The position numbers and the translations under genes are program-made. From CAWFGW01 sp963815495 (GTDB lineage Bacteria; Bacteroidota; Bacteroidia; Cytophagales; JAAEPT01), in contig CAWFGW010000004.1 in the NCBI GenBank assembly GCA_963815495.1, positions 1 through 36,464 on the forward strand: a DNA stretch of 36,464 nucleotides, written 5' to 3'. Positions 8,514-17,291 of this stretch are shown in pieces (the stretch's first letter is position 1; each line of letters starts with the position of its first letter). The notes beneath the pieces are model-generated. The model saw only the letters and a list, made by a program, of their open reading frames with translations. It had not been told where the DNA came from and ran no database searches.

Positions 8514-9740
8514 ATGAACAAAAGCACTGACGTGATTATTTTAGGACTTGTTAGATGGGATTCCCCCTACTCTTCTACCACTTATTCTTTAGCGAAAGAA
8601 TTGTCAAAGTCCAGAAGGGTTTTTTATGTTGACAACCCTTTTACCTATAAAGACTTTATTTCCAACTATAACTCCTCAGAAATACAACAACGAAAAGATG
8701 CGCTCTTATTTGGGAAAAACAAGTTTAAAACACCATTAAGCGATTACCCCAATTTAGTTTGTGTGACCCCACCGCTGATGCTTCCTATTAATTGGCTACC
8801 TCAAGGAAAAACATATGATTTTTTTATGGGTGTCAACAATTGGTTTATCACAAACCTTGTCAAAGCAGTTATCAAACAATACAACATCTCAGACTACATT
8901 TATTTAAATGTATTTAATCCATTTTATGTAAAAAAACTTACTATAAAGCCAGCACCTAAACTAAACATTTACTACACGGTAGACGACATTAGTGAAGCAA
9001 TTTATATCAATAAGCATGGTGTAGAACAAGAAATACGAACATTAAAATCTGCTGACTTGGCATTTGCTACATCAAGAGAATTAGAAAAAAAATGTAAGCT
9101 AACTGCTAAAAAAGTCACTTATTTGCCCAATGCAGCTGATTTTAGTTTATTTCAGGAAACAATCAATAAAAATTTTGAAAAGCCTGAGGAGATAAAAAAT
9201 GAAATCCGAGATATTATCATCTATATCGGCAACATCAAAGACCGTGATGATTTTCCTCTATTAAAAAAAATAGCAGATACTCATTCGAATAAACTGTTAC
9301 TCATTATTGGACCTATTAACACTAATGAACATAAATCAATAGGACTACATGAAATGGAAAACGTGAAGTTTTTAGGAGGAAAACCCATACAAGAGCTTCC
9401 TAAATACATGAAATTTGCAAGTGTCGCCATTATCCCTTTCAAACTAAGTAAACTAACTAAAAGTATTTATCCTTTAAAAATCAATGAATATTTAGCAGCA
9501 GGATTACCTGTGGTTTCCACAAATTTTTCTGAGGATATCTTAGAGTTCAATGATGTTATTTATATTGCTGAAAGTCATGAAGATTTTATCGAAAAAGTTG
9601 ACTTAGCTATTTCGTCTAATTCTCCTAGTTTAAGATCATCCCGAATAGAGAAAGCAACAAAAAATAATTGGAAAGCAAGAGCTGAAAGCTTCTTAAATGT
9701 TGTTAAAGCACATACAACTATTAATAACAAGCATGACTGA
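8514..9740 (+). CDS. Glycosyltransferase, GT-B fold (GT4/TuaH-like)
   Basis: A 408-residue cytoplasmic glycosyltransferase. The first half begins VIILGLVRWDSPYSSTTYSLAKEL and contains NIYYTVDDISEA, similar in style to TuaH-like enzymes. The C-terminal nucleotide-sugar-binding half has IIYIGNIKDR, then the KINEYLAAGLPVVST segment, which corresponds to the acidic EX7E-type donor site of GT4 enzymes. Donor and acceptor cannot be read from sequence. It sits between the flippase (4 nt) and a micro-ORF that overlaps its last codons. Confidence 0.82.
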   Translation: MNKSTDVIILGLVRWDSPYSSTTYSLAKELSKSRRVFYVDNPFTYKDFISNYNSSEIQQRKDALLFGKNKFKTPLSDYPNLVCVTPPLMLPINWLPQGKTYDFFMGVNNWFITNLVKAVIKQYNISDYIYLNVFNPFYVKKLTIKPAPKLNIYYTVDDISEAIYINKHGVEQEIRTLKSADLAFATSRELEKKCKLTAKKVTYLPNAADFSLFQETINKNFEKPEEIKNEIRDIIIYIGNIKDRDDFPLLKKIADTHSNKLLLIIGPINTNEHKSIGLHEMENVKFLGGKPIQELPKYMKFASVAIIPFKLSKLTKSIYPLKINEYLAAGLPVVSTNFSEDILEFNDVIYIAESHEDFIEKVDLAISSNSPSLRSSRIEKATKNNWKARAESFLNVVKAHTTINNKHD

Positions 9741-9825
9741 TTTAGAAAAAATAATTCAAATAGCCTCTATCTTATTCGTCTTAGGAACATATATTGTTTT
9801 CAGTTTAAAGATTTTGATTTTTTAA
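9733..9825 (+). CDS. 30-residue single-span membrane micro-protein
   Basis: A small ORF, MTDLEKIIQIASILFVLGTY followed by IVFSLKILIF, whose ATG overlaps the last codons of the glycosyltransferase gene. Its TAA ends 3 nt before the ATG of the Wzy-like polymerase. A short acidic/basic head precedes one hydrophobic span that fills the rest of the peptide. The tight fit between two operon genes, with no spare sequence on either side, argues that it is translated. A role as a small partner of the membrane polymerase or flippase is a guess from position only. I recognise no family. Confidence 0.55.
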   Translation: MTDLEKIIQIASILFVLGTYIVFSLKILIF

Positions 9826-9828
9826 TTA

Positions 9829-11337
9829 ATGAATACTATTGTATCCATATTAAAGAAAAAGAAATTTTCTACTCAAGTAGCTAACTTTTTAGAGCGTATC
9901 ATTTTTGAAGAAAAATTGGGTAATATTATTGGCTATTGCCTCATTACATTTATCAGTCTGTTTTTTACCTTAGTTATTGCTAAGACAGGGATTATAATTG
10001 CTGCAGTAATTATTATTGCTTTATTAGGCACCCCTATTGTGGTAGCAAGTTTACTCAACATCCAGTTTGGATTGCTAAGCTGTATTTTTGTCTCTTACTT
10101 CATCTTTCATGTTAACAGGGTTCTGGGCATGTATGATTTACAAACAGGTGTTTTAATAGAACTTTTTTTAGTCACTTCTTCACTCGGATTGCTATTACAG
10201 AGAAACAAATCAACAAACTCTATAAAGCAATTTGGCAATCCAATTTCGGTGGGAATTTTTATATATGTTGCTTACTTTATTTTCCAAGCATTCAACCCCA
10301 ATGCGTTGAACCTTTCGGGATGGTCATTTATGATTCGTGGAATTTTGAGTTTCGTGATTATGTACGTGATTTCCATGCATGCATTCAACAGCTTAGAAGC
10401 AGTAAAGTTATTCACTAAATTTTGGTTGGCACTAGCTGTCTTAGCAGCACTATATGGAATCTATCAAGAAATATTTGGCTTTGCTGATTTTGAAAACCGA
10501 TGGATATTCAGCTCAGAAGGTCGATTTAAGTTGGTTTTCATATGGGGAAGATTCAGGCGTATGTCTTTTTTATCTGATGCCGCCACGTTTGGTATTTTCA
10601 TGGCTTATTGTGGCATAGCTTCATTTATTTTAGCGACAGGACCATATAGTAATAAAAAGAAGCTTTTAGCTTTGGTTTCAGGTGTCTTGATTTTCATATC
10701 CATGTCGTTTTCAGGAACTAGAACAGCCTATGCTGCGGTACCAGTAGGCCTTGGTCTATTCATGCTTATGACTGCCAACAATAAGCGCACCCTCATCTTT
10801 AGCATTGCATTATCAGTTTCATTATTATTTGTAATATTTGGGCCTTTTCATTCTGGACCCATTACACGAATTCGGTCAACTTTCTCGGCAGAAGAAGATG
10901 CGTCATACAACGTGCGAGAAGAAAATAGACGACAAATACAACCTTTTCTTCAAGAACACCCTATAGGAGGAGGTGTAGCTTCCTCAGGTACGATGGGTTT
11001 GCGATTTTCTCCAAATCATCCATTGGCAGGCTTTCCTCCTGATAGTGGCATGCTAAAAACAGCCATGGAAACAGGTTGGATAGGTCTAATCATTGACTAT
11101 GGACTTTACTTCCTGGTAATGGCGGTAGGCATCAACAATTACTTCAAATCAAAAAATTCAGTCATAAAGAACTTGTATTTACTTTATTTAGGGTGTTTCT
11201 TTGCTGTCACTATTGCTAACTATGCACAAGTAGCTGTGGGACAACGCCCAATGAACTTATTGTTTTATGCAACTTTTGCACTTGTTACCAAGCTAAAATA
11301 CTTAGATGATGAACTACCAGAAAACTCAACCAATTAG
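9829..11337 (+). CDS. O-antigen/exopolysaccharide polymerase or ligase (Wzy/WaaL-like)
   Basis: A 502-residue polytopic membrane protein with roughly 11 hydrophobic segments and one large periplasmic loop near residues 345-410. The loop holds RxENRRQIQPFLQEHPIGGG, the pattern of the Wzy_C/O-antigen-ligase family, where a loop Arg and the H-P-hG-G turn are conserved. It would join flipped repeat units into polymer in the periplasm. Polymerase is favoured over ligase because a Wzx-like and a Wzz-like gene lie close by and no lipid A core genes are seen. Its 3' end overlaps the next gene by 32 nt. Confidence 0.85.
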   Translation: MNTIVSILKKKKFSTQVANFLERIIFEEKLGNIIGYCLITFISLFFTLVIAKTGIIIAAVIIIALLGTPIVVASLLNIQFGLLSCIFVSYFIFHVNRVLGMYDLQTGVLIELFLVTSSLGLLLQRNKSTNSIKQFGNPISVGIFIYVAYFIFQAFNPNALNLSGWSFMIRGILSFVIMYVISMHAFNSLEAVKLFTKFWLALAVLAALYGIYQEIFGFADFENRWIFSSEGRFKLVFIWGRFRRMSFLSDAATFGIFMAYCGIASFILATGPYSNKKKLLALVSGVLIFISMSFSGTRTAYAAVPVGLGLFMLMTANNKRTLIFSIALSVSLLFVIFGPFHSGPITRIRSTFSAEEDASYNVREENRRQIQPFLQEHPIGGGVASSGTMGLRFSPNHPLAGFPPDSGMLKTAMETGWIGLIIDYGLYFLVMAVGINNYFKSKNSVIKNLYLLYLGCFFAVTIANYAQVAVGQRPMNLLFYATFALVTKLKYLDDELPENSTN

Positions 11338-12058
11338 CTTATTCACCATTATTTTTTCACTCTTCTTTGTAAGCGGTATGGCTCAGTTAAAAACGGACTC
11401 TACATCTCTGTTTTTAAATTCAGAATTACCTGAAAATGAAGAGTTTTTAAATTTATTGGTGAGTACCTCCCAAAACTACTACCCGGAAAAAGAACAATTT
11501 GATAGTAGAATTTTTATAGCAAAAAAAGAAAAAGCATTAGCTAATTATGATTTTTTAAACAATTTCTTGATAAGGGGTAACCTTAATGAATTTACCATAA
11601 ACCCACCAGACGAAACTGTTGCACGAAACCTATTTTACCCAAGATATAACATTGGTGTGAGTTTTACTTTAGGTACATTTTTCACCCAACCACTCAATAA
11701 ACAAATCGCGAAAGAGGAGTATTATATTAAAGAAAATGAAAAAGAAATGTATAATCTCAAACTTAGGAGTGAGGTTCTAATACGCTACATGTCATTTAAA
11801 TCACTAAAAACGGTGTTCCTCATACACAATAAAGCACTTGAAGATGCTACTTCAAAATTAGCATTAGTTGAAAACCAATTTAAAAATGATGAAGTCTCTT
11901 ATGAAGCTTATTTAGATGGGTTAACGAATGTAAACAACCAAAAAATTAAAACATTAAATGCTGAAAAGGATTATCAAATATCAAAAATAGAATTGGAAGC
12001 ATTGTTAGGAAAAAAAATCGAAGTATTAATCCTTGAATATAAAAAGTCATGCGAATAA
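11306..12058 (+). CDS. Half-length TolC-like outer-membrane protein
   Basis: A 250-residue exported protein with a signal peptide (core ISLFTIIFSLFFVSGMAQ). The first ATG is kept because later ones would remove the signal. The mature part has one unit of the outer-membrane-efflux fold: a beta-strand region (YNIGVSFTLGTFF) followed by two long helices with the TolC-style heptads (about 130-245). TolC homologues have two such units and about 430-480 residues, so this is half size and would need to assemble as a higher multimer or pair with another protein. Being last in the flippase/polymerase operon, and with no Wza-like gene in view, it may take part in polymer passage through the outer membrane. 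That is inference. Confidence 0.65.
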   Translation: MMNYQKTQPISLFTIIFSLFFVSGMAQLKTDSTSLFLNSELPENEEFLNLLVSTSQNYYPEKEQFDSRIFIAKKEKALANYDFLNNFLIRGNLNEFTINPPDETVARNLFYPRYNIGVSFTLGTFFTQPLNKQIAKEEYYIKENEKEMYNLKLRSEVLIRYMSFKSLKTVFLIHNKALEDATSKLALVENQFKNDEVSYEAYLDGLTNVNNQKIKTLNAEKDYQISKIELEALLGKKIEVLILEYKKSCE

Positions 12059-12070
12059 TCGCATGACTTT
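12043..12070. terminator. Bidirectional hairpin between convergent operons
   Basis: An 11-bp perfect stem AAAGTCATGCG / CGCATGACTTT around the 6-nt loop AATAAT. The loop contains most of the stop codon of the TolC-like gene. The minus-strand side is followed by TTTTTATATT and is the better terminator. The plus side has only a weak T-run. Confidence 0.75.
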
Positions 12071-12078
12071 CTTCAAGA

Positions 12079-12903
12079 CTATTTCTTTTTTATTGCTTTC
12101 TTTATATTGTTCATAATAATTGGAGGAGTTATTGCCTCTAACACCGTTTTAACGGACAATTTATCTCCTTCATTCTTCTTGCCTGGTCGTTGTTTAAATA
12201 GTGTTCTATGATCTTCCTTACCAGGTATAACCTCTTCATCTGGGCGTCCATTTGTATAGTAATATAAAGCTAGCGATTGTCTTGATCGATCATCAGGACA
12301 TGTAATCGGTTCTGGTAAACCATGATAGGAAGTGGATGTTGTACTAAACATTGCCATACGATTAAATATTGGCAAAATACGTTGTTCACACTTTTTCATA
12401 TCCTTATCCCATAACTCAAAATGTCCACCATATGATTCATCCCAATCCTTATTGAGATAAACTAGTACATTTATACGTCTATCTAGGCCTAATTTTCTAT
12501 TTTTGTTGAAATCAGCATGAATTTTCAACATACCTCCCGCTTTACTTTGATGATAACCTCCACCTTCAAAATATGGATCTGCTATTAAATCTTGAATACC
12601 TGTTAAGTTGGATAAAAACTCTAGAAAGGGCTCAGAATTTAAAAAATGCATTAAGATTTTCGTATTATCTCCAAACTGCTTTTCGCCCACAGATGCATAC
12701 TTAATTTGATTAGCATCATCGAACTTAATCCCTCCATTTTCTAAGGATGGAAATTCCGCTAAGACTTTATCCAAAAACTCAGGATTCAATAATTCATCGA
12801 AACTATAGTTTGGAAAAGGAGTGTTATTGACATATGCGTCATGATTATCTTTCCCAAGTTGAATTAGTTCTTCAACTGTAAGGTTGTTAAGTAAGTAGTT
12901 CAC
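12079..12903 (-). CDS. 2-oxoglutarate/Fe(II)-dependent oxygenase
   Basis: A 274-residue cytoplasmic enzyme of the prolyl-4-hydroxylase-like superfamily. The iron triad is clear: H129 and D131 in KIHADF and H194 in SYHGLP. R208 in SRQSLALYYY would bind the 2-oxoglutarate C5 carboxylate. The strand pattern NVLVYLNKDWDESYGGHFELWD is typical of bacterial members that hydroxylate small molecules, sugars or proteins. It lies 7 nt downstream of the beta-helix gene, last in the MBOAT operon. Its substrate may be a sugar or acyl precursor or the neighbouring protein; nothing in the sequence decides. Confidence 0.85.
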   Translation of the reverse strand: MNYLLNNLTVEELIQLGKDNHDAYVNNTPFPNYSFDELLNPEFLDKVLAEFPSLENGGIKFDDANQIKYASVGEKQFGDNTKILMHFLNSEPFLEFLSNLTGIQDLIADPYFEGGGYHQSKAGGMLKIHADFNKNRKLGLDRRINVLVYLNKDWDESYGGHFELWDKDMKKCEQRILPIFNRMAMFSTTSTSYHGLPEPITCPDDRSRQSLALYYYTNGRPDEEVIPGKEDHRTLFKQRPGKKNEGDKLSVKTVLEAITPPIIMNNIKKAIKKK

Positions 12904-12910
12904 TGATATA

Positions 12911-14629
12911 TTATTTAATTTGAAGTTTAGTTACTTCGAAGTATCCATCTCCAACGACTTTTAATAGATACATTCCAGAAGGTAATTTAGTATCAACTTT
13001 CAATTTTTGGCTACCCTCGTTTAAATACAGGGAGTCGAACAAAGTAATATTTTCCTTTCCCAGGAAAGATATTAAACTCACTTGGAACTTTCCAGATTGA
13101 GGTGTATCTAAACTTAATTCAAATTCATTTCCTTTTTTTACTGGATTTGGATATACAGAAATTTTTTCTGATGAACTTTTCAAATCTTCTATGCCAACTG
13201 GATTACCATATTCAAATGCTCCTACATCAAAGTTTCCCGTTCGTTTAAAACCACTAAAATCCGTATCATATCCAAAAACATCTATCACTTCCTGCGTTAA
13301 GCCTGAATCAATCGCTATCGAACCTTTTGCTAGCCCCCAAGAACCAAAATCAGGATCAACAAACTTAACATCATCGATATCCAATATATAGATATTATTT
13401 TTTAAGGTGTTTTCTGCAAGTGCAAAAGATTCTTTCGTCTTAAAACCAATATAAGACTGTTTTTTGGGATCTGCCCAATAGTTTGCAGCGAGTTCAGTTT
13501 CATAAATACCTGGATCTACAATTAGATTGTTATAACATACAAATGGACTCGTTAACAGATTAACTCCATTATTATAGAAAATACCATTCAACGCTGGCCG
13601 CACTATTGTGTTATTAGCAATGTAATACCCATTGCCAGGTGCAATTGAGCTTTGTTGATCACAATAAATTCCTCTTTCACCTGAATTGATAATGATGTTG
13701 TTAAAGATGTATATTGGACCTAGTCCAAAGTTCGATATTCCATGACTTACCCCTCCCACAATTAAATTGCTATAAATCTCACCACTTGTACCTGAGCCAA
13801 TGGCAATTCCCTGTCTTTGATCGGGTCTATCTGTCAAAATCCCATAGTTTTCCAAGTAATTATCATGAACCTTTACCCCTTCTGTGGCTTGAGATATTTG
13901 TAATCCATCCCAAGCTATATTAACAAATTTGTTGTGATCAAGCTCTACGTTTTTTATAAGATGTCCAAAAAGTACCTTTTCAAAATCAATGACTTCATTT
14001 GTCACTGGGTCAATTAATTGGCATTTGACCGCTTTTCCTAACTCATAGTTGCTCGTATACCCTATATAAAACCCCTCACCTTCCTTATTATCATGCAAAT
14101 AGTTATGGTGAAAGTGTAAATTTTCCATTACAAAATTACCCCTCCAAGCACTCTCATCAAAACAATCAGGATCTGTTTTTGCCACTATGCAGGCGAAACC
14201 AGTATTCGTAATTTCTAGGTGATGTATTTCAGTATCGGATGAAAAATCTGAAATACTCACTCCTGCTGATTTTGCTTTGGCAATCTTTATTCCATATTCA
14301 TGCTGATTTGAACCCGAACCATCAATAACAATATACTTAGATTTTCTAAATTGAATACCTGTATAGGTGTTATCCGAGATAACTACTTTGCCTCCACAGT
14401 TTTTGAAAACTATTGGGTTACCCTTCTCTCCAACAAAATCAAAAAAACGAAAATACCCGTAATTACCTGCTTGTATACAAATAACATCGCCAGCCTTTGG
14501 TTTGGTTACAAAAACATCGTCATCAGCACTGATTATACCAGATTTAGTAAGCGTGTGATCACACCCACAATTTTGGGAGAAAACAGCACTTGCAATTAAT
14601 AACATTAAATAAAGTAGTGGTTTTTTCAT
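12911..14629 (-). CDS. Secreted right-handed beta-helix protein with type IX sorting domain
   Basis: About 572 residues from the Met that begins the signal peptide MKKPLLYLMLLIASAVFSQ; an upstream in-frame ATG at 14659 would only add ten residues before it. The body has the repeating short-strand pattern of parallel beta-helices (ITNTGFACIV, NVELDHNKFVNIAWDGLQIS, GISNFGLGPIYIFNN), as in pectate-lyase-like and alginate-epimerase/lyase-like proteins. The last 80 or so residues (VYPNPVKKGNEFELSL to KLQIK) form a type IX secretion C-terminal domain, so it is exported across the outer membrane and probably kept on the surface. It may bind, cleave or epimerise the polysaccharide made here. No catalytic set could be assigned. 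Confidence 0.82.
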   Translation of the reverse strand: MKKPLLYLMLLIASAVFSQNCGCDHTLTKSGIISADDDVFVTKPKAGDVICIQAGNYGYFRFFDFVGEKGNPIVFKNCGGKVVISDNTYTGIQFRKSKYIVIDGSGSNQHEYGIKIAKAKSAGVSISDFSSDTEIHHLEITNTGFACIVAKTDPDCFDESAWRGNFVMENLHFHHNYLHDNKEGEGFYIGYTSNYELGKAVKCQLIDPVTNEVIDFEKVLFGHLIKNVELDHNKFVNIAWDGLQISQATEGVKVHDNYLENYGILTDRPDQRQGIAIGSGTSGEIYSNLIVGGVSHGISNFGLGPIYIFNNIIINSGERGIYCDQQSSIAPGNGYYIANNTIVRPALNGIFYNNGVNLLTSPFVCYNNLIVDPGIYETELAANYWADPKKQSYIGFKTKESFALAENTLKNNIYILDIDDVKFVDPDFGSWGLAKGSIAIDSGLTQEVIDVFGYDTDFSGFKRTGNFDVGAFEYGNPVGIEDLKSSSEKISVYPNPVKKGNEFELSLDTPQSGKFQVSLISFLGKENITLFDSLYLNEGSQKLKVDTKLPSGMYLLKVVGDGYFEVTKLQIK

Positions 14630-14708
14630 GGGGATTTTTTTTATTAGTAACACACTCAATATTTGGTGTTAAGGTATTTATTTTCAGAACTAAATTCAAT
14701 TTTCAGTG

Positions 14709-15698
14709 CTATTTGTTTGTATAAATTTTTTCTAAAATAGCTTTCCCCACCGATGGTCGATAATGCGAGCCATCATAATAGTTTCGGATATCATTAGTAA
14801 ATTCGTTTTTCCCTGAAAAATCATGTACATATTCTTTTCCAAACAGAGAAGTTAGATAGCTGTAATCTAAGGAATTAAAGGCCTTTTGAGAATACGATGG
14901 GCTTATAATTATCTGATAATTAGTCTCTTTCTTATCAAATATATTTTTAATCTCTTCTAAAAGAACCTTTTGTTTTTCAAAAATCACCTGTTCACTTGTT
15001 TCTTCTGTGGTAGGTCTTTTTTTGAAATAGGTATCATACATACTGAAATATTTGTCTTCACCAATTTTTAAAGCTTCTTCACACCCAGAAAACACATAGT
15101 CATTTGTAATAGGAACACAAGCCATATCTCTTGGCATTCGTTGTGCCATATCAGTGATTGCACCCCCTAATAAATAATCGATGTAAAATTTAAAAAAGTG
15201 TTTATGTGACATTGATTTAAAAAACATCATATAGAAATCTAATTTAGATTGTCCTGTTAACTTATAATGCTTTGTAAAAACATGGTATTCACGATTGCGA
15301 ACTTGCATTAAAGTTTCTGTATCCAATAATATTATGGCATACTTAATAGGCGACCCCACACTATCCAAATAAACACATTTTCGGTTAATGCCAAATAATG
15401 ATTCAGCGGAGGCGTCAAAATGATATGGTGAAACAGGTTCATCAATATAATTTATCCAATCAGTGGTATGAAATGCTGAAGATCTAGAATTACCAAAAAT
15501 GAAGGCGTCATAATGGTATTTTGGATTATGCTCAATAAAGTATTCAGTACTAATAAAATCCCTATTTACTGGAAAGGTATTGTATGAATAGTTTTCGTAA
15601 TGATACAATAACTTATACGGATCCGTAATTATAACGGAGAGAAATCCTATTAAAAAAGGACTTGTAATTAGCAATATTTTTATCCAAAACCGCTTCAT
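14709..15698 (-). CDS. AlgJ/DltD-like SGNH-fold partner of the MBOAT acyltransferase
   Basis: A 329-residue protein with one N-terminal membrane anchor (about 7-25) and a periplasmic domain. FIFGNSRSSAF (67-76) matches the nucleophile block of SGNH-fold acyl-transfer partners (S71), and YDGSHYRP near the end (D309, H312) matches the D-x-x-H block. Such proteins receive the acyl group passed across the membrane by an MBOAT protein and move it onto the polymer, as with AlgJ/AlgX and DltD. The start is set at 15698, 1 nt after the MBOAT stop and directly before MKRFWIKILL. An earlier ATG at 15728 lies inside the MBOAT gene. Overall identity to named families is low, so the assignment rests on motifs and position. 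Confidence 0.72.
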   Translation of the reverse strand: MKRFWIKILLITSPFLIGFLSVIITDPYKLLYHYENYSYNTFPVNRDFISTEYFIEHNPKYHYDAFIFGNSRSSAFHTTDWINYIDEPVSPYHFDASAESLFGINRKCVYLDSVGSPIKYAIILLDTETLMQVRNREYHVFTKHYKLTGQSKLDFYMMFFKSMSHKHFFKFYIDYLLGGAITDMAQRMPRDMACVPITNDYVFSGCEEALKIGEDKYFSMYDTYFKKRPTTEETSEQVIFEKQKVLLEEIKNIFDKKETNYQIIISPSYSQKAFNSLDYSYLTSLFGKEYVHDFSGKNEFTNDIRNYYDGSHYRPSVGKAILEKIYTNK

Positions 15699-15699
15699 A

Positions 15700-17133
15700 T
15701 TAAAACTGGAAATAGATAAATGGCACATCGTAATCAGGCTGTAAATAAATGATACTCAAAATGAATAAATTATAAATTGCATAACGAGGTATCATCGGTA
15801 TTTTATCCAGGTAAAGCGGGCACTCCTTTGTTCGCTGAACCCACTCAAACAATAACATCACACCAATTAATTGAAAGTGAATTAAGTAAGAGTAACTGGG
15901 TATTTGAAACATTGACCAAGAAAACAAGCCTTTCATATAAGACCAAGATTGGGTCATATTCTCAGCTCTGAAAAAAACATAGGTAAATGTTTTGAGTACA
16001 AACGTACTGAAAATTAACAAGGCTTCTTTCACTGAAGGAAAGAGTTTGCCTTCTGCAACTTCTCCCATGTGGTTTCTATGAATTCCAGTTAAAATTAAGG
16101 GTAAAAAGTAAAGACCGTTTACAAAACCCCAAATCACATATGTCCAGTCTGCACCATGCCAAAAACCGCTAATGGTAAAAATGATTATCGTGTTTCTAAT
16201 AATCATCCATTTACCCCCTCTACTCCCACCTAAGGGGATATATAAATAATCCTTAAACCAGGTAGAAAGTGAAATATGCCATCTTCGCCAATGCTCAGCC
16301 ATATCTCTAGCAAAGTAGGGGTAATTAAAGTTACGCATTAAATCAAACCCCAGAAGCCGTGCTGAACCTATTGCTATGTCGGAATATCCTGAGAAATCGC
16401 AATAGATTTGAATTGCAAAGTAAGAAAGTCCAATAAACAAAACACTGCCAGGCAACGTCTCATGATGATCAAAAATATCATTTACATACACGGCACAATT
16501 GTCAGCAATCACCACTTTTTTAAATAAACCCCAAACAATCATTAACATACCGCTTTTAGCTTTTTGATAATCAAAAACCCGTTGTGTATCAAACTGAGGT
16601 AATAGGTTGGTGGCTCGTTCAATCGGTCCAGCAACTAACTGTGGGAAAAAACTTACAAAAGTTAGAAATTTCAAAAGATCATTAGTAGGCTTTAGATTTC
16701 CTCGATAAACATCAATAGTATAGCTCAATGTTTGAAAGGTATAAAAACTGATACCAACAGGTAATACGATGTAAAGTGTAGAAACATTTGGAGTATGCCC
16801 CATCATTGTAAATGCCTCAACAAATGACTCTATAAAGAAATTACAATATTTAAAAAACCCAAGCAATCCTAAATTAGCAACTAGACTTATCCCTAGGTAT
16901 ATTTTTTTCTGCTTCTGCGTTTCAGATTTTCCTATTTGTAGCCCTAAGGTATAATCTAACAAAGAACTAAATGCGATTAAAAATAGAAAGCGCCAGTCCC
17001 ACCAACCATAAAAAAAATAACTCGCCCCCAACAAAAACGCATTTTGCAGGTTCAGACTTTTATTCAATACATACCAATAGATTACAAAAACTATTGGTAG
17101 AAAAATCAAGTAATCTAATGAGTTAAATAACAT
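15700..17133 (-). CDS. MBOAT O-acyltransferase (AlgI/DltB-like)
   Basis: A 477-residue multi-span membrane protein, full length for the AlgI family. Diagnostic blocks are SYFFYGWWDWRF (38-49), LPVGISFYTFQTLSYTIDVYRG (124-145), the HWRRWHISLSTWFKDYLYIPLGG block (281-303, H286) and the catalytic GFWHGADWTYVIWG (H326). It would take an acyl group, commonly acetyl, from the cytoplasm to the periplasmic side for polysaccharide modification. It leads a four-gene minus-strand operon with its SGNH partner, a beta-helix surface protein and an oxygenase. The acyl donor and acceptor polymer are unknown. Confidence 0.92.
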   Translation of the reverse strand: MLFNSLDYLIFLPIVFVIYWYVLNKSLNLQNAFLLGASYFFYGWWDWRFLFLIAFSSLLDYTLGLQIGKSETQKQKKIYLGISLVANLGLLGFFKYCNFFIESFVEAFTMMGHTPNVSTLYIVLPVGISFYTFQTLSYTIDVYRGNLKPTNDLLKFLTFVSFFPQLVAGPIERATNLLPQFDTQRVFDYQKAKSGMLMIVWGLFKKVVIADNCAVYVNDIFDHHETLPGSVLFIGLSYFAIQIYCDFSGYSDIAIGSARLLGFDLMRNFNYPYFARDMAEHWRRWHISLSTWFKDYLYIPLGGSRGGKWMIIRNTIIIFTISGFWHGADWTYVIWGFVNGLYFLPLILTGIHRNHMGEVAEGKLFPSVKEALLIFSTFVLKTFTYVFFRAENMTQSWSYMKGLFSWSMFQIPSYSYLIHFQLIGVMLLFEWVQRTKECPLYLDKIPMIPRYAIYNLFILSIIYLQPDYDVPFIYFQF

Positions 17134-17291
17134 AGAGGCTTAATCCGTATATGGTCGACCATCAACTTATAATGGTAAATTTATACTTATTTGTTCTGTA
17201 AACGAATGGAATAATAACTTTTTGAACATCAGTTTTTCAAAAAGGATATTTAACTTGAAGAAAAATAGACAATCACAGCAAGCCTTACCTT

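Noticed and set aside
13191..14599. Plus-strand ORFs opposite the beta-helix gene.
   Set aside because: They have composition typical of antisense reading and no recognisable features, while the minus-strand gene is complete.
15777..15971. A 64-codon plus-strand ORF opposite the MBOAT gene.
   Set aside because: It falls inside conserved MBOAT coding sequence and encodes no recognisable protein.
17152..17165. The palindrome GGTCGACC in the gap between the MBOAT and EEP genes, considered as an operator.
   Set aside because: It is a single 8-bp palindrome with no partner, no nearby promoter match and a reasonable chance of occurring by accident.
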